Shown here piece after piece: positions 26,979 to 37,904 of a stretch of 64,000 nucleotides of DNA. Origin of the DNA: Bacillus mycoides (GTDB lineage: Bacteria; Bacillota; Bacilli; Bacillales; Bacillaceae_G); the NCBI RefSeq assembly GCF_001757995.1, contig NZ_LXLV01000009.1:156192-220191 (forward strand), read 5' to 3'. Within the stretch, counting starts at the first letter, position 1, and each line of letters opens with the position of its first letter. Under the pieces are notes generated by a model. It was given only the letters and a program-made list of their open reading frames with translations, made no database searches and was not told the origin of the DNA. Both the position numbers and the translations under genes were made by a program.

Positions 26979-28223
26979 ATGGATCAGGAAAAAAATACTG
27001 TTAATGGGAAAGCAAATCGGTCGATTGTATACATAAAAAGAACAATCATTCTAGCCCTACTACTGTCACTTGTATATTTCATGTATACAAAAATTGTTGC
27101 GCATAATAAAAAAGAGGAAACTTTAAAAGCAGCAGCAGAAATGAAGAAGCAAGAAGAGTTGAAAAAGAAAGAAGAAGAAAAAAAGAAGCAAGAAGCACAA
27201 AAACAAAAAGAGCAGGAAGAACAAGTGAAACAAGCGCAAGCTATAGAGCAGCCTGCTGAAGGACCGCCTCAAGAAATTAATGAAAACGCTCAATTGGATC
27301 AATATTTACAAAACGCAGGATTTAGTGGAACAGCTGTTATTGTGAAGAACGGAAAAGTTCTTTTGAATAAAGGATACGGTATGGCGAACAAAGAGAAGCA
27401 AGTACCGAATAATTCAGAAACGACCTTTTATATTGGCTCTATTTCAAAGGCATTTGTAGCGACTGCTATTATGCAATTAAAAGATCAAAATAAATTACAA
27501 GTAGAGGATACGGTTGCAAAGTATATTCCAGATTTTCCTCAAGGTAATAGCATTCAGCTAAAACATTTATTAACACATACATCAGGGATTCCAGAATATG
27601 AGCAGGGAACAGAAGATATCTCTCATGAAGAGTTGATAAAACGGATAGGAAACCAAAAGCGTATTGCAGGCCCAGGAGAGAAATGGAAGTATTCAGATTC
27701 GAACTACTCTATACTCGCCTACATTGCCGAGAAAGTAAGTGGACAACCACTAGAAGAATATATTAAACAACATATTTTTGCAACTGCTGGTATGAAGCAT
27801 TCTGGTTTTGGTAAAGCGTTAGAGCAAACAAGGTTCCCATCAACAGGTTATAAAATAGTGAATAACAACATGACAACACCTAATATTCCGAGCATGTCAC
27901 AATTATATGGTTGTGGTGATATATATACAAGCGCGCATGATCTATATTTATTTAATGAAGCGCTATTCTCTGGAAAATTAATTTCAAAAGAGAGTTATGA
28001 TCAAATGTTTACAGCCGTGAAAAAGGATTACGGATTTGGCTGGTATGTAGATCCAGGCAGTTATTCAAATCACGGTGTAATGCCAGGTTGGAATTGCTTA
28101 AATGGATTTAGTAAAAACGGAAGTGTGTATGTCGTTTTATTATCAAACATTCAAAATAACATTAAATCATTTGGTAAAGTGAATAACGACATTTATACGA
28201 TGTTGCGAAATATTGAAGTGTAA
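26979..28223 (+). CDS. Membrane-anchored serine hydrolase (class C beta-lactamase/PBP fold)
   Basis: A 414-residue protein with a short cytosolic tail, one N-terminal membrane segment (about residues 23-42) and a highly charged Lys/Glu coiled coil (about 45-95). A beta-lactamase-type domain follows outside. The SxxK nucleophile is in GSISKAF (about 160), the YxN triad in KYSDSNYSI (about 240), and a late HGVMPGWN segment replaces the usual HxG. Possible roles are D,D-peptidase or esterase work on cell-wall material; the substrate is unknown. Start at 26979 after AAGGGG. Confidence 0.85.
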   Translation: MDQEKNTVNGKANRSIVYIKRTIILALLLSLVYFMYTKIVAHNKKEETLKAAAEMKKQEELKKKEEEKKKQEAQKQKEQEEQVKQAQAIEQPAEGPPQEINENAQLDQYLQNAGFSGTAVIVKNGKVLLNKGYGMANKEKQVPNNSETTFYIGSISKAFVATAIMQLKDQNKLQVEDTVAKYIPDFPQGNSIQLKHLLTHTSGIPEYEQGTEDISHEELIKRIGNQKRIAGPGEKWKYSDSNYSILAYIAEKVSGQPLEEYIKQHIFATAGMKHSGFGKALEQTRFPSTGYKIVNNNMTTPNIPSMSQLYGCGDIYTSAHDLYLFNEALFSGKLISKESYDQMFTAVKKDYGFGWYVDPGSYSNHGVMPGWNCLNGFSKNGSVYVVLLSNIQNNIKSFGKVNNDIYTMLRNIEV

Positions 28224-28250
28224 AAGACTATCCCTTTTGGATAGTCTTTT
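28222..28250 (+). terminator. Terminator of the serine hydrolase gene
   Basis: AAAAGACTATCC and GGATAGTCTTTT, a 12-bp arm with a 5-base loop. Confidence 0.9.
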
Positions 28251-28416
28251 TTGTATTGAGAAAATATATCCCCGATTATTAATTAATGTAATACAAAAAT
28301 AATGAATATGTTCTAGAAAATGTATGTCTTACCTATCACAAAAAAAGCCGCTTTGTATACATTAAGATGTATGGATGTTATTTTTTATACTTTAAAAATA
28401 ATAGGAGGAGAAGCGT

Positions 28417-28818
28417 ATGTGTCTGTTCAGAAAATATTGGCACAAATTATCCAGACTGTTTAATAGACAATTAGGTTATTTTTTAGATGACAAGTTACTG
28501 CCTGCTGTGGAACGACTTTTATTTTCGCAAAACTTCGCGAGATTTATTCAAAGAAATTCTAAGCAAGCTACGGAAGAGTTTATAGAATCAAGTCAATTTC
28601 AATCTATTATTTGTAACATTTTAAAAGAATGCAATACATCACCTTTTAAGGAAATTGCAAAGCAATATTTAGGGAAAAACGTAGAAATTACTGTGACGGT
28701 TGGACAGTTAACAGGTGTTATTGTAGCAGTTGGTGACGATTTCTTAACGCTGCAAGAAGGAATAGGAACAGAAGTTTTATTACCATTTACAAGTATTATA
28801 TCAATGAAAGAAGTGTAA
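28417..28818 (+). CDS. Hypothetical protein with C-terminal Lsm-like domain
   Basis: 133 residues. The first 80 are helical and basic (MCLFRKYWHKLSRLFNRQLG). The last 55 (YLGKNVEITVTVGQLTGVIV, then GTEVLLPFTSIISM) have the five-strand Sm-like pattern seen in small Bacillus spore-coat type proteins (DUF2642-like). It is the first gene of an operon with a sugar-nucleotide pathway. AGGAGGAG before the ATG is optimal. I infer a structural or scaffolding role with the next gene, not an enzyme. Confidence 0.65.
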   Translation: MCLFRKYWHKLSRLFNRQLGYFLDDKLLPAVERLLFSQNFARFIQRNSKQATEEFIESSQFQSIICNILKECNTSPFKEIAKQYLGKNVEITVTVGQLTGVIVAVGDDFLTLQEGIGTEVLLPFTSIISMKEV

Positions 28819-28834
28819 GAAAGGAGACTTATAT

Positions 28835-29029
28835 ATGTTATTTACTGATGAATTGCGTAACCATGTTGGTGAATTAGTGCAAGTTGTGACAGCTGTTGAA
28901 ATTATAGCAGGTATTCTTTTATCTGTTACGGACGGGGCAGTAAGCGTTCGTACATCTCCTTCTTATGGACCACCTGAAGATGTACTTGTGCGTATTCCTA
29001 TTATTGCTTATGTTCGCTTGGAAGGGTAA
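28835..29029 (+). CDS. Small Lsm-like protein
   Basis: A 64-residue protein of one domain (NHVGELVQVVTAVEIIAGIL, VSVRTSPSYGPPEDVL). It matches the beta-barrel pattern of the C-terminal domain of the gene 16 bases upstream. AAAGGAGA precedes the ATG. It belongs to the same operon, and the next gene begins 14 bases after its stop. The function is unknown; assembly with its larger paralogue is inference. Confidence 0.68.
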   Translation: MLFTDELRNHVGELVQVVTAVEIIAGILLSVTDGAVSVRTSPSYGPPEDVLVRIPIIAYVRLEG

Positions 29030-29042
29030 GAGTGATACAAGT

Positions 29043-30590
29043 ATGAGAATATCAGTTGTTATTCCAGCGCATAATGAAGCAAGTACTTTATCACAAGTTT
29101 TAGTAGAAGTGGAGAAGCTGAAGCCGTATGAAATTATTGTAGTAGATAATGGATCGACAGATGGAACGAAGGAAGTCGCATTACAGCATAGTTGCCATGT
29201 AATTTATTATAAACATTCTCTTGGTAATGATGTAGGAAGGGCAATTGGAGCTAGAGAAGCAAAAGGTGAAATTGTATTGTTTTTAGATGGTGACATCGTC
29301 ATTGATAGTAAAGAACTACAACGTTTCGTGAAAGGAATTCAGCAGGGGCATCAAATTGTTGTGAATAATTTAACATGGTCTGTTTATTTAAAGATTAGAC
29401 CACACTATACGACAGTTGGAAAATTCATGTTGAATCGTTATTTGAATAAAAAAGAGCTTGTTGTTGGTTCTTTAATCGCAATTCCACATGCGATGAATCG
29501 GGATGTTATTGAGAATCTTGGGTGGTGGAATTTAGCAGATCCAGCACTATTTCAAGCGATGGTGATGTCTAGAGGAGTAGATATTGCCGATATGGCTTCG
29601 GTCGATGTAATTCACACGAATAAGGTTCGTCCTGTGCATACGGGTACATCACCTGGTTCTCCTTATCCGAAAGCGACTAGTCGTATTATGGGTGATCATT
29701 TGCGTGCTTTGCAATACGTAACCGAAACATATGGTAAACGCGGCGGTTTTTCGGAGGGAAACAGGGATAGAGAGTTTATAGGGAAGTATAAACCAGTTTT
29801 ATTACAAAAGGAAAAAGCGAAATACAGTGCGATTATACCAGTATCAGAAGAAAAAATGACTATAAGATCTGTTATACAAGAAGTGAAAAAAGCAGGTATA
29901 GATGAAATTATAGTTGTTGCGAATGGGGCGGATGTGGAGACAATTAAACAAGCAAAACTAGAGAATGTTATTGTCCTTGAATTTTCAAAAGCACTTGGGC
30001 ACAATGTGGCAAGAGCAATAGGAGCCATGCATGCTACGGCTGATATTTATTTATTTTTAGATGGTGATTTTGTGATTGATGCGAAAGACCTAGTTCCATT
30101 TTTACGTGCTGTAGAAGATGGAAATGATGTTGCGTTAAATGACTTACAATGCTTATTGGATATGTTTCATCCTACAGATCCAATTAGTATGGGGAAATAT
30201 TTCGTGAATTTGGTAGCAAAACGACCAGACTTATGGAACAACTCATTAACGGCAGTACCACATGCTATGCATAAAAAAGTAATAGAGAAGATTGGATACG
30301 AGGCCCTCGTTATTCCACCGTTAGCTCAAATGAAAGCTATTTTAGCTGATTTTTCTATAAGAGCAATAGATTTTGTTGATGTTATAAAACCGAACCGTAT
30401 ACGTCCAGAACAACACGGGTTTGTAAACGGACGAATTCCTGCATTTGATCGTATTTTCGGAGATCAGCTTGAGGCGATTGCTTATTTATTACAGCATACA
30501 GACGAGCGCGGAAGTTTTACAGATGGAGAAAGGGATAGAGATATAATACTACAATTGAGAAGGGAAGAAGAGAATATAGATGAATGCTAG
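29043..30590 (+). CDS. Tandem GT2 glycosyltransferase (two domains)
   Basis: 515 residues made of two family 2 glycosyltransferase modules. Module 1 (residues 1-250) has [23 protein letters not shown], the nucleotide-sugar DxD in [10 protein letters not shown] and the tail [12 protein letters not shown]. Module 2 (about 260-515) repeats the order: [37 protein letters not shown]. Module 2 has lost the Ser/Thr of the NGS motif. No membrane segment is seen, so it is cytosolic. The start is the ATG at 29043. It overlaps the dehydrogenase gene by 11 bases. The donor sugar is probably made by the next two genes. Confidence 0.86.
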   Translation: MRISVVIPAHNEASTLSQVLVEVEKLKPYEIIVVDNGSTDGTKEVALQHSCHVIYYKHSLGNDVGRAIGAREAKGEIVLFLDGDIVIDSKELQRFVKGIQQGHQIVVNNLTWSVYLKIRPHYTTVGKFMLNRYLNKKELVVGSLIAIPHAMNRDVIENLGWWNLADPALFQAMVMSRGVDIADMASVDVIHTNKVRPVHTGTSPGSPYPKATSRIMGDHLRALQYVTETYGKRGGFSEGNRDREFIGKYKPVLLQKEKAKYSAIIPVSEEKMTIRSVIQEVKKAGIDEIIVVANGADVETIKQAKLENVIVLEFSKALGHNVARAIGAMHATADIYLFLDGDFVIDAKDLVPFLRAVEDGNDVALNDLQCLLDMFHPTDPISMGKYFVNLVAKRPDLWNNSLTAVPHAMHKKVIEKIGYEALVIPPLAQMKAILADFSIRAIDFVDVIKPNRIRPEQHGFVNGRIPAFDRIFGDQLEAIAYLLQHTDERGSFTDGERDRDIILQLRREEENIDEC

Positions 30591-31824
30591 TAGTAAAGTA
30601 ACCATTATTGGATTAGGATATGTTGGCCTTCCTTTAGCGGTCCTTTTTGCAGAAAGAGGACATGCTGTACTTGGATTAGATAAGGATACTAGAAAAATAG
30701 AATCAATTATAAAAGGAGAAAGTTATATTCCTGATGTGTCTTCTAAAGTATTACAAGGCTTAATAAACGAAAGAAGATTAATAGTGAATACACCAGATAA
30801 AGGTGTTGCGGATTTTAAGCGTAGCGAATATGTCATTGTGACCGTGCCAACCCCAATTAATGAGCAGAAAGAACCAGATTTAAGTGCCCTCATTTCAGCC
30901 TCCCATTATATACAACAAAACCTTCAAAAAGGACAAACCTTCATTTTTGAAAGCTCCACATATCCAGGTACACTGGAGGAAGTTATCATTCCTATTATTT
31001 CTCAAACAGGTAAAAAGGTAGGAGAAGATTATTATATTGGCTATTCACCAGAGCGAATTGACCCAGCAAATAGCCAGTATTCAGTCCAAACTATTCCAAA
31101 AGTTATTAGTGGACAAACCGAGCAGTGTAAACAAAAAGTGCAGGATTTGTATAGCACTATATTTGATGTAGTTGTTCCAGTTAGCTCCCCGAAAGTAGCA
31201 GAGATGTGTAAGCTATTTGAAAATATTCAGCGCTTAGTTAATATTTCATTAGTAAATGAGTTAAATATACTTTGTGAAAGTTTGAATATTAATTTTTATG
31301 AGGTACTTGAAGCAGCATCTACAAAACCGTTTGGATTTACTCCGTATTGGCCAGGACCAGGAATAGGGGGACATTGTATACCGGTAGACCCTTTATATTT
31401 TCAATGGAGAATAAAAAAGAGTGGAGCAATTAGTCAATTAATTGAGGCGGCCCATGTAATTAATGAAGAAATGCCAGAGAAAATAATTGGGAAAGTAAAA
31501 AGTGTGGTGCAATCACCCGCAACGGTTTTAATTGTAGGGATTGCGTATAAGAAAGATGTAAATGATTTGAGAGAATCACCAGCGTTGCCAATTGTTCAAT
31601 TATTAATAAAAGAAGGATACAAGATAGAATATCATGATCCGTATATTTCTACAGCGGAAATTGGAGATACACTATATCAATCTGTTCCATTAGATGAACA
31701 AAGAATTAAACAAGCAGATTGTATTGTAATTGTAACGGATCACTCTAGTATCGATTGGGATCTTTTTAAAGGGATTGAGCGATTAATAGATACTCGTGGA
31801 ATCGTAAAGAAGGTGAGTGTATGA
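30580..31824 (+). CDS. Nucleotide-sugar dehydrogenase (UDP-Glc/UDP-ManNAc DH family)
   Basis: A 414-residue NAD-dependent enzyme that oxidises the C6 of a UDP-hexose to a uronate. The Rossmann start is [17 protein letters not shown], the central helix region carries [19 protein letters not shown], and the catalytic Cys lies in [15 protein letters not shown] (about residue 265). The C-terminal domain has [17 protein letters not shown]. It groups with WecC/TviB-like rather than clear Ugd forms, so the exact substrate is open. It is translationally coupled on both sides (overlaps of 11 and 4 bases). Confidence 0.88.
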   Translation: MNASSKVTIIGLGYVGLPLAVLFAERGHAVLGLDKDTRKIESIIKGESYIPDVSSKVLQGLINERRLIVNTPDKGVADFKRSEYVIVTVPTPINEQKEPDLSALISASHYIQQNLQKGQTFIFESSTYPGTLEEVIIPIISQTGKKVGEDYYIGYSPERIDPANSQYSVQTIPKVISGQTEQCKQKVQDLYSTIFDVVVPVSSPKVAEMCKLFENIQRLVNISLVNELNILCESLNINFYEVLEAASTKPFGFTPYWPGPGIGGHCIPVDPLYFQWRIKKSGAISQLIEAAHVINEEMPEKIIGKVKSVVQSPATVLIVGIAYKKDVNDLRESPALPIVQLLIKEGYKIEYHDPYISTAEIGDTLYQSVPLDEQRIKQADCIVIVTDHSSIDWDLFKGIERLIDTRGIVKKVSV

Positions 31825-32786
31825 GTAAAAAATGTTTAATTACAGGTGGAGCAGGGTTTATTGGTTCGCATTTAGCTGAAGAGTTGGTGAAAAGAGGTTA
31901 TGAAGTTACTATTGTTGATAACTTCTATAAAGGAAAAAATAAATATCATAATGAGTTAATGAAAGAGCTCCGGGTTATTCCAATAAGCGTTTTAGATAAA
32001 AATTCAATTTATGAATTAGTAAATCAACATGATGTGGTGTTTCATTTAGCTGCAATTTTGGGAGTCAAAACTACAATGGAAAAAAGTGTAGAGCTTATTG
32101 AAACAAATTTCGATGGAACGAGAAATATTTTACAAGCAGCGTTAAAAGGGAAGAAGAAAGTAGTATTTGCATCTACTTCTGAAGTATATGGAAAGGGAGA
32201 GCCGCCATTCTCTGAAGAAGGAGATCGTTTATACGGTGCAACTTCCAAAATACGTTGGAGTTATGCAATTTGTAAAACGTTAGAGGAAACATTATGTTTA
32301 GGGTACGCATTAGAAGGCTTACCTGTAACGATTGTTCGTTATTTTAATATTTATGGTCCAAGAGCGAAAGATGGTCCATACGCAGGAGTAATTCCACGAT
32401 TTATTCGTGCGGCTTTGCAAGGTGACGATATTCTCATATATGGAGATGGGAAGCAGACACGTTGCTTTACGTATGTAAGTGATGCGGTCGAGGCAACAAT
32501 TCGTGCAATGGATGAGAAGGTAAATGGTGAAATTATTAATATAGGTTCTGAGAATGAAAAAAGTATAAGGGAAGTAGCGGAAGATATAAAAAAATTAACG
32601 AAGTCTGTTTCCAAAATTGTGCACGTTCCATTTGAGGAAGTATATCCACATGGATTTGAAGAAATTCCAAATCGAAAACCAGATGTAACGAAATTAAGAG
32701 AACTTGTTCAGTTTCAAGCGAAAGTAACGTGGGAACAAGGATTGAAAGAAACTATTAAGTGGTTTCGTGAAGAAAACAATGGCTAA
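31821..32786 (+). CDS. NAD-dependent sugar epimerase/dehydratase
   Basis: A 321-residue short-chain dehydrogenase fold enzyme. The cofactor motif is [15 protein letters not shown] at the start, the DxxD-like loop is [11 protein letters not shown], and the active-site pair is STSEVYG and YAICK (Tyr-x3-Lys, about residue 152). [16 protein letters not shown] marks the substrate lobe. It probably converts the uronate from the preceding enzyme, for example to UDP-galacturonate or UDP-xylose type products; this is inference. ATGA overlap with the dehydrogenase gene. Confidence 0.87.
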   Translation: MSKKCLITGGAGFIGSHLAEELVKRGYEVTIVDNFYKGKNKYHNELMKELRVIPISVLDKNSIYELVNQHDVVFHLAAILGVKTTMEKSVELIETNFDGTRNILQAALKGKKKVVFASTSEVYGKGEPPFSEEGDRLYGATSKIRWSYAICKTLEETLCLGYALEGLPVTIVRYFNIYGPRAKDGPYAGVIPRFIRAALQGDDILIYGDGKQTRCFTYVSDAVEATIRAMDEKVNGEIINIGSENEKSIREVAEDIKKLTKSVSKIVHVPFEEVYPHGFEEIPNRKPDVTKLRELVQFQAKVTWEQGLKETIKWFREENNG

Positions 32787-34323
32787 GTCGTTATCAGTTA
32801 TTATTCCCGTATGTAATGAAGTAGATACGATTTCAGACGTGGTTCAATCGGTAAAACCATTAAACCCAGTAGAGATTATTGTAGTAGCAAATGGTTGTAA
32901 TGATGGTACAGAAGCGATTGCTGAGAGCTTAGGATGTATAGTAATCCAGCATGAAGAGTCACTTGGTAACGATGTTGGACGCGCAGTTGGTGCAAAACAT
33001 GCGATAGGTGATGTATTACTGTTTGTAGATGGTGATTTTGCTATTCGAACTTCACAATTGCAATTATTTCTTAATCCAATTTTATATAATCAGGCTGATG
33101 TAGTTTTAAATAATTTAGACGCATTATTTTTAAAGAAACAAAAACCACATTCTATTACAGTATGGCGCCAAATATTAAATGCAATGTTAGAGCGTGAAGA
33201 ATTAAAAATTGATTCTTTACTATCTGTACCACATGCGCTGACGAAGGAAGTTGTGCAAAGTATTGGATACGAATGTTTTGTTAATCCTATTGTGGCTCAT
33301 CTACGCCTAGCACAAAGTAAATGGAGAATTAGTCGTCATTGTGCAATTGACGTTATTACGCCGAATAAATTTCGTCCATTCGAGCACGCTGCATATGGCA
33401 CGGATCTTTCTCAATCTGAAAAACGAATGATAGGTGATCATATAGAAGCTGTAGCAGAGCGGATAATAGGCAGCGATGAGCGCGGAGGATATTATGATGG
33501 AAATAGGAAAAGAGAGAGTGTCTATCATACTCTAAATTTTGAAGATTTTTATCAAGGATGGGGCGTTACATCTAAGTTGTATAGAGGAAAGCAATTATCG
33601 GTAATTATTCCTGTACAAGATGAAGAGAAAACAATTGGAAACGTTATAGAAGAGCTTCGCAAAATTGAACCATTGGAAATCATCGTTGTTGTAAATGGTT
33701 CGTCGGATAAAACGGCAACAATTGCAAAAGACAAGGGAGCAACAACAATTGTGTATAAAGAAGCACTTGGAAACGATGTGGGACGTTCGCTTGGAACTTA
33801 TTTTGCAAAAGGAGAAATTGTGTTATTTATAGACGGTGATTTTGTTATTCCAGCTAGTGAGCTATATCCCTTTGCAAAAGTTATTGCAGATGGAACGGAT
33901 GTCGCATTAAATGATTTAAATCATTATTTAGATTTGAGAGTACCACTTCATCTTGTAACAGCATTTAAATATGCATTAAATTTAGCTTGTGATAGAAAAG
34001 ATTTAGGAGTAGGCTCTCTTATTGCTGTACCTAATGCGTTTAGTCGTACTTGTTTGAAGGAAATAGGGTATAAATCATTATTGTCACCTTGTGTAGCACA
34101 AGTTAAAGCTGTACTTTCAGGTTTTGAAATCGCTTGTGTAAGTCGTATCGATGTGGATAAGATGAACCGTATTCGTCCCAGTGAACATTTCGCAAAAATA
34201 GGTCATCCTCCAGCTGTTCTTCGAATTATTGGTGATCATATAGAAGGATTAGAGCGATTAATTGCATTAAAAGGTAGTCGTGGTGGATTTTATGATGGAA
34301 ATAGAAAAAGAGATGTTTTATAG
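32779..34323 (+). CDS. Tandem GT2 glycosyltransferase (second paralogue)
   Basis: 514 residues with the same two-module design as the gene at 29043. Module 1 has SVIIPVCNEVDTI, VVANGCNDGTE and LFVDGDFAI, and ends RGGYYDGNRKRE. Module 2 has SVIIPVQDEEKTI, VVNGSSDKT and LFIDGDFVI, and ends RGGFYDGNRKRD. The four modules thus share a repeated C-terminal GxRxR signature. The ATG at 32779 lies inside the end of the epimerase gene (8-base overlap), so translation is coupled. It is last in the operon. It is likely to extend the same glycan as its paralogue. Confidence 0.86.
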   Translation: MAKSLSVIIPVCNEVDTISDVVQSVKPLNPVEIIVVANGCNDGTEAIAESLGCIVIQHEESLGNDVGRAVGAKHAIGDVLLFVDGDFAIRTSQLQLFLNPILYNQADVVLNNLDALFLKKQKPHSITVWRQILNAMLEREELKIDSLLSVPHALTKEVVQSIGYECFVNPIVAHLRLAQSKWRISRHCAIDVITPNKFRPFEHAAYGTDLSQSEKRMIGDHIEAVAERIIGSDERGGYYDGNRKRESVYHTLNFEDFYQGWGVTSKLYRGKQLSVIIPVQDEEKTIGNVIEELRKIEPLEIIVVVNGSSDKTATIAKDKGATTIVYKEALGNDVGRSLGTYFAKGEIVLFIDGDFVIPASELYPFAKVIADGTDVALNDLNHYLDLRVPLHLVTAFKYALNLACDRKDLGVGSLIAVPNAFSRTCLKEIGYKSLLSPCVAQVKAVLSGFEIACVSRIDVDKMNRIRPSEHFAKIGHPPAVLRIIGDHIEGLERLIALKGSRGGFYDGNRKRDVL

Positions 34324-34330
34324 TGGTAAC

Positions 34331-34362
34331 AAAAAAAGTGTACAACATATGTACACTTTTTT
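34331..34362 (+). terminator. Terminator of the GT2 operon
   Basis: AAAAAAAGTGTAC and GTACACTTTTTT with a 7-base loop, 8 bases after the stop. Confidence 0.92.
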
Positions 34363-34537
34363 GCTCTGTTATAAAAACTATAACAGATTAGGAGATAAGA
34401 GTATTACAGCTCTACAATGGGTATCGTTCTTATATTACAAAATAGGACTCGTATATAAGAATACTAAAAAAATACAATTAAAGAAAGGGTTAATTATAAA
34501 GACTTTTAAGCGAGGTTAACACTACGAGTATAGTAGT

Positions 34538-34555
34538 TTGTTCAATATTTCACAA
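34538..34555 (+). promoter_or_regulatory. Rex-like operator upstream of pflB
   Basis: TTGTTCAATATTTCACAA matches the Rex palindrome TTGTGAAATATTTCACAA at 16 of 18 positions. It stands 110 bases before the pflB start. Rex is the NADH-sensing repressor of fermentation genes, including pflBA in other Firmicutes; control here is inferred. Confidence 0.65.
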
Positions 34556-34665
34556 ACATGTCACAACTATTTCGTCCACTTCCGAAAAAAAGTAGTATTC
34601 TAAGTGTGTAAGCTGTTATATAAAAAATCTTAGTCCTGTACTAATCAAAAATGGAGGAGATTAGG

Positions 34666-36915
34666 ATGACTCAAGTATTAGAAAATGTAAAAAATGCGTG
34701 GGAAAACTTTAAAGGTGAAAAATGGAAAGCAGAGATTGATGTTCGCGATTTCATTTTAAATAATGTAAACGTTTACGAGGGAGAAGACTCTTTCTTAGCG
34801 GGAGCAACTGAAGAAACGAAAAAACTTTGGGATCAAGTAATGGATTTAACAACAAAGGAACGTGAAAACGGTGGCGTTCTTGATATGGATACAAAAATTG
34901 TTTCTTCTATTACATCACATGAACCAGGATATTTAAATAAAGATATTGAAAAAGTAGTCGGTTTCCAAACTGATAAACCATTTAAACGTTCTTTACAACC
35001 ATATGGTGGTATTCGTATGGCGGAACAAGCTTGTGAGTCTTATGGATACGAAATGGATAAAGAACTTAGTAAGATTTTCAGAGACTGGCGTAAAACTCAT
35101 AATCAAGGTGTATTTGATGCATATACCCCAGAAATGAAAGCGGCTCGTAAATCAGGTGTTATTACTGGTCTTCCAGATGCATATGGACGTGGACGTATTA
35201 TCGGTGATTACCGCCGCGTAGCGTTATATGGTATAGATCATTTAATTGAAGCGAAAAAAGCTGATTTTAATTTAACTGGTGGTGTAATGAGCGAAGATAC
35301 AATGCGTTTACGCGAAGAATTATCTGAGCAAATGCGTGCACTTCAAGAGTTAAAACAGATGGCTGCTTCTCATGGATTCGATATTTCTAAGCCAGCTACA
35401 AATGCACAAGAGGCTTTCCAATGGTTATACTTTGCTTATCTTGCAGCAATTAAAGAGCAAAACGGGGCAGCAATGAGCCTTGGACGTACCTCTACATTCT
35501 TAGATGTTTACATTGAAAGAGATTTAGCAAATGGTACTTTAACAGAAGAAGAAGCACAGGAAATCGTTGACCATTTCATTATGAAATTACGTCTTGTGAA
35601 ATTTGCAAGAACACCTGATTATAATGAACTATTCTCTGGAGATCCAACTTGGGTAACTGAATCTATCGGTGGTATGGCGTTAGACGGTCGTCCGTTAGTA
35701 ACAAAAAACTCATTCCGTTTCTTGCATACATTAGATAATTTAGGACCAGCACCAGAACCAAACTTAACAGTTCTTTGGTCTAAACAATTACCAGAGAACT
35801 TTAAAAACTACTGTGCGAAAATGTCTATTAAAACATCAGCAATTCAATACGAAAATGATGACATTATGCGTCCTGACTACGGTGATGACTACGGTATTGC
35901 TTGTTGTGTATCAGCAATGAGAATCGGTAAACAAATGCAGTTCTTCGGAGCACGTGCAAACTTAGCGAAAGCATTACTATATGCGGTTAACGGTGGTAAA
36001 GATGAAAAGTCAAAAGCACAAGTTGGTCCTGAATACGCACCAATTACTTCTGAAGTATTAGATTATGAAGAAGTTATGCGTAAATTCGATATGACAATGG
36101 AATGGTTAGCTGGTCTATACCTAAATACATTAAATGTAATTCACTATATGCACGATAAATATAGCTATGAACGTATTGAAATGGCACTTCATGATACAAA
36201 TGTTCTTCGTACAATGGCAACAGGTATCGCTGGATTATCTGTAGTAGCAGACTCTTTAAGTGCAATTAAATATGCACAAGTAAAACCAATTCGTGATGAA
36301 AATGGTATTGCAGTTGATTTCGAAATTGAGGGAGATTTCCCTAAATACGGTAACAATGATGATCGTGTAGATGAAATCGCAGTAAATCTTGTGAAAACAT
36401 TTATGAACAAGATTCGCAAACATAAAACATACCGTAATTCTGTTCATACAATGTCAATCTTAACAATCACATCTAACGTTGTATACGGTAAGAAAACTGG
36501 TAACACTCCAGATGGACGTCGTACTGGAGAACCATTTGCACCGGGCGCAAACCCAATGCATGGCCGTGATACAAAAGGTGCGTTAGCATCATTATTATCT
36601 GTAGCTAAATTACCATATGAAGATGCACAAGATGGTATTTCAAATACATTCTCTATTATTCCAAAAGCACTTGGTAAAGAAGATGATGTACAAGTACGCA
36701 ACTTAGTATCTATGCTTGATGGATATGCAATAAAAGAAGGACATCACTTAAATATTAACGTATTTAACCGTGAAACGTTAATGGATGCAATGGAACATCC
36801 TGAAAAATATCCACAATTAACAATTCGTGTATCTGGTTACGCTGTTAACTTTATTAAATTAACTCGTGAACAACAAATTGATGTAATTAACCGTACAATG
36901 CATGAAAGCATGTAA
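34666..36915 (+). CDS. pflB: Formate C-acetyltransferase (pyruvate formate-lyase)
   Basis: Converts pyruvate and CoA to acetyl-CoA and formate under anaerobic conditions, using a glycyl radical. The 749-residue enzyme has the active-site cysteine pair in [12 protein letters not shown] (about residue 413) and the radical Gly in [10 protein letters not shown] (about 725). The start is ATG 34666, 6 bases after GGAGGAG; an ATG in that ribosome site is in frame but not usable. pflA follows 69 bases downstream, after a CCCTCC/GGAGGG hairpin lacking a T-run, so read-through into pflA is likely. A Rex-like box lies upstream. Confidence 0.96.
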   Translation: MTQVLENVKNAWENFKGEKWKAEIDVRDFILNNVNVYEGEDSFLAGATEETKKLWDQVMDLTTKERENGGVLDMDTKIVSSITSHEPGYLNKDIEKVVGFQTDKPFKRSLQPYGGIRMAEQACESYGYEMDKELSKIFRDWRKTHNQGVFDAYTPEMKAARKSGVITGLPDAYGRGRIIGDYRRVALYGIDHLIEAKKADFNLTGGVMSEDTMRLREELSEQMRALQELKQMAASHGFDISKPATNAQEAFQWLYFAYLAAIKEQNGAAMSLGRTSTFLDVYIERDLANGTLTEEEAQEIVDHFIMKLRLVKFARTPDYNELFSGDPTWVTESIGGMALDGRPLVTKNSFRFLHTLDNLGPAPEPNLTVLWSKQLPENFKNYCAKMSIKTSAIQYENDDIMRPDYGDDYGIACCVSAMRIGKQMQFFGARANLAKALLYAVNGGKDEKSKAQVGPEYAPITSEVLDYEEVMRKFDMTMEWLAGLYLNTLNVIHYMHDKYSYERIEMALHDTNVLRTMATGIAGLSVVADSLSAIKYAQVKPIRDENGIAVDFEIEGDFPKYGNNDDRVDEIAVNLVKTFMNKIRKHKTYRNSVHTMSILTITSNVVYGKKTGNTPDGRRTGEPFAPGANPMHGRDTKGALASLLSVAKLPYEDAQDGISNTFSIIPKALGKEDDVQVRNLVSMLDGYAIKEGHHLNINVFNRETLMDAMEHPEKYPQLTIRVSGYAVNFIKLTREQQIDVINRTMHESM

Positions 36916-36984
36916 GTGAAAAAAGTGTCCCTCCACTTTTAATATATAGCGGAGGGAGGCTGTTTCAATAAAGGAGGAAGTAAC

Positions 36985-37716
36985 ATGGTAAAAGGAAGAA
37001 TACATTCTGTAGAGACTTGTGGTACTGTTGATGGCCCAGGGATTCGTTATGTCATATTTACACAAGGGTGTTTATTACGTTGTCAATATTGTCATAATGC
37101 TGATACGTGGGAAATCGGTAAAGGTAAAGAAATAACAGTTGAAGAAGTGATGCAGGATGTGACATGTTACCTTCCATTTATTGAAGCTTCTGGAGGCGGT
37201 ATAACAGTTAGCGGTGGAGAGCCACTATTACAACTAGACTTTTTAATTGAGTTGTTTAAAAAGTGCAAAGAATATGGTATCCATACAACAATCGATTCTT
37301 CTGGTGGTTGCTATTCTGAAGAACCAGAATTCCAAAATAAGCTAGATATTTTAATGGATTATACAGATTTAGTTTTATTGGATTTGAAGCATATTGATTC
37401 AAAGAAACATCGTAAATTAACAGGGAAACCAAATGAACACATTTTACAATTTGCTCGTTATTTATCGGATAAAAAGAAGCCAATTTGGGTAAGACATGTA
37501 TTGGTTCCCGGTGTTACCGATGGTGAAGAGGATCTGCAAAAACTATCAAGCTTTATTCAAAGTCTATCTAATGTTAAGAAAGTGGAAGTGTTGCCATATC
37601 ATAAACTCGGTGTTTATAAATGGGAGGCACTTGGACATAAGTATCCACTTGCGGATGTGAATCCACCGACAGAAGAAAATGTTGAGTATGCAAAACATAT
37701 TTTAAAAGCAGTCTAA
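36985..37716 (+). CDS. pflA: Pyruvate formate-lyase activating enzyme
   Basis: A radical SAM enzyme that creates the glycyl radical on PflB. The 243-residue protein has the cluster motif CLLRCQYC (C-x3-C-x2-C, about residue 29), the glycine-rich [10 protein letters not shown] (about 75) and the [15 protein letters not shown] motif (about 130), all typical of PflA. AAAGGAGGA before the ATG. Second gene of the pflBA unit, ending in a terminator. Confidence 0.95.
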   Translation: MVKGRIHSVETCGTVDGPGIRYVIFTQGCLLRCQYCHNADTWEIGKGKEITVEEVMQDVTCYLPFIEASGGGITVSGGEPLLQLDFLIELFKKCKEYGIHTTIDSSGGCYSEEPEFQNKLDILMDYTDLVLLDLKHIDSKKHRKLTGKPNEHILQFARYLSDKKKPIWVRHVLVPGVTDGEEDLQKLSSFIQSLSNVKKVEVLPYHKLGVYKWEALGHKYPLADVNPPTEENVEYAKHILKAV

Positions 37717-37740
37717 TCCAAATGTTGGATTAGGCTTTTT
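37713..37740 (+). terminator. Terminator of pflBA
   Basis: CTAATCCAA and TTGGATTAG hairpin with a T-run, overlapping the stop codon. Confidence 0.9.
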
Positions 37741-37745
37741 GTTTC

Positions 37746-37904
37746 TTTACCCCGCTATTTGAGGGCAGTAAAACTCCCACTTCAAAATTCAGCTGGAGCA
37801 AAGAAGTTAGGTGGGAGCCCTGCTGCCCGTAAACGCCCGATTGGTGAAGGCTAATAATCAGTGGGGGATGAATAAAAACCCCACTGATTAAAGTTTCACT
37901 TTAT
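37746..37904 (+). repeat. bcr1 repeat, complete
   Basis: A full-length forward copy between TTTAC (37746-37750) and TTTAT (37900-37904), starting directly behind the pflBA terminator. Confidence 0.93.

Noticed and set aside
26786-26980. 64-codon minus-strand frame between the PTS gene and the serine hydrolase gene
   Set aside because: Poor composition, no ribosome site, and it overlaps the PTS terminator tail and the upstream region of the next gene.
28359-28394. Possible sigma-K promoter before the sugar operon
   Set aside because: TATACTTTA resembles a -10, but no AC-type -35 is found at the right distance.
34280-34519. 79-codon open frame after the second tandem GT2 gene
   Set aside because: It starts inside the GT2 gene, crosses the strong terminator at 34331-34362 and has no ribosome site or family resemblance.
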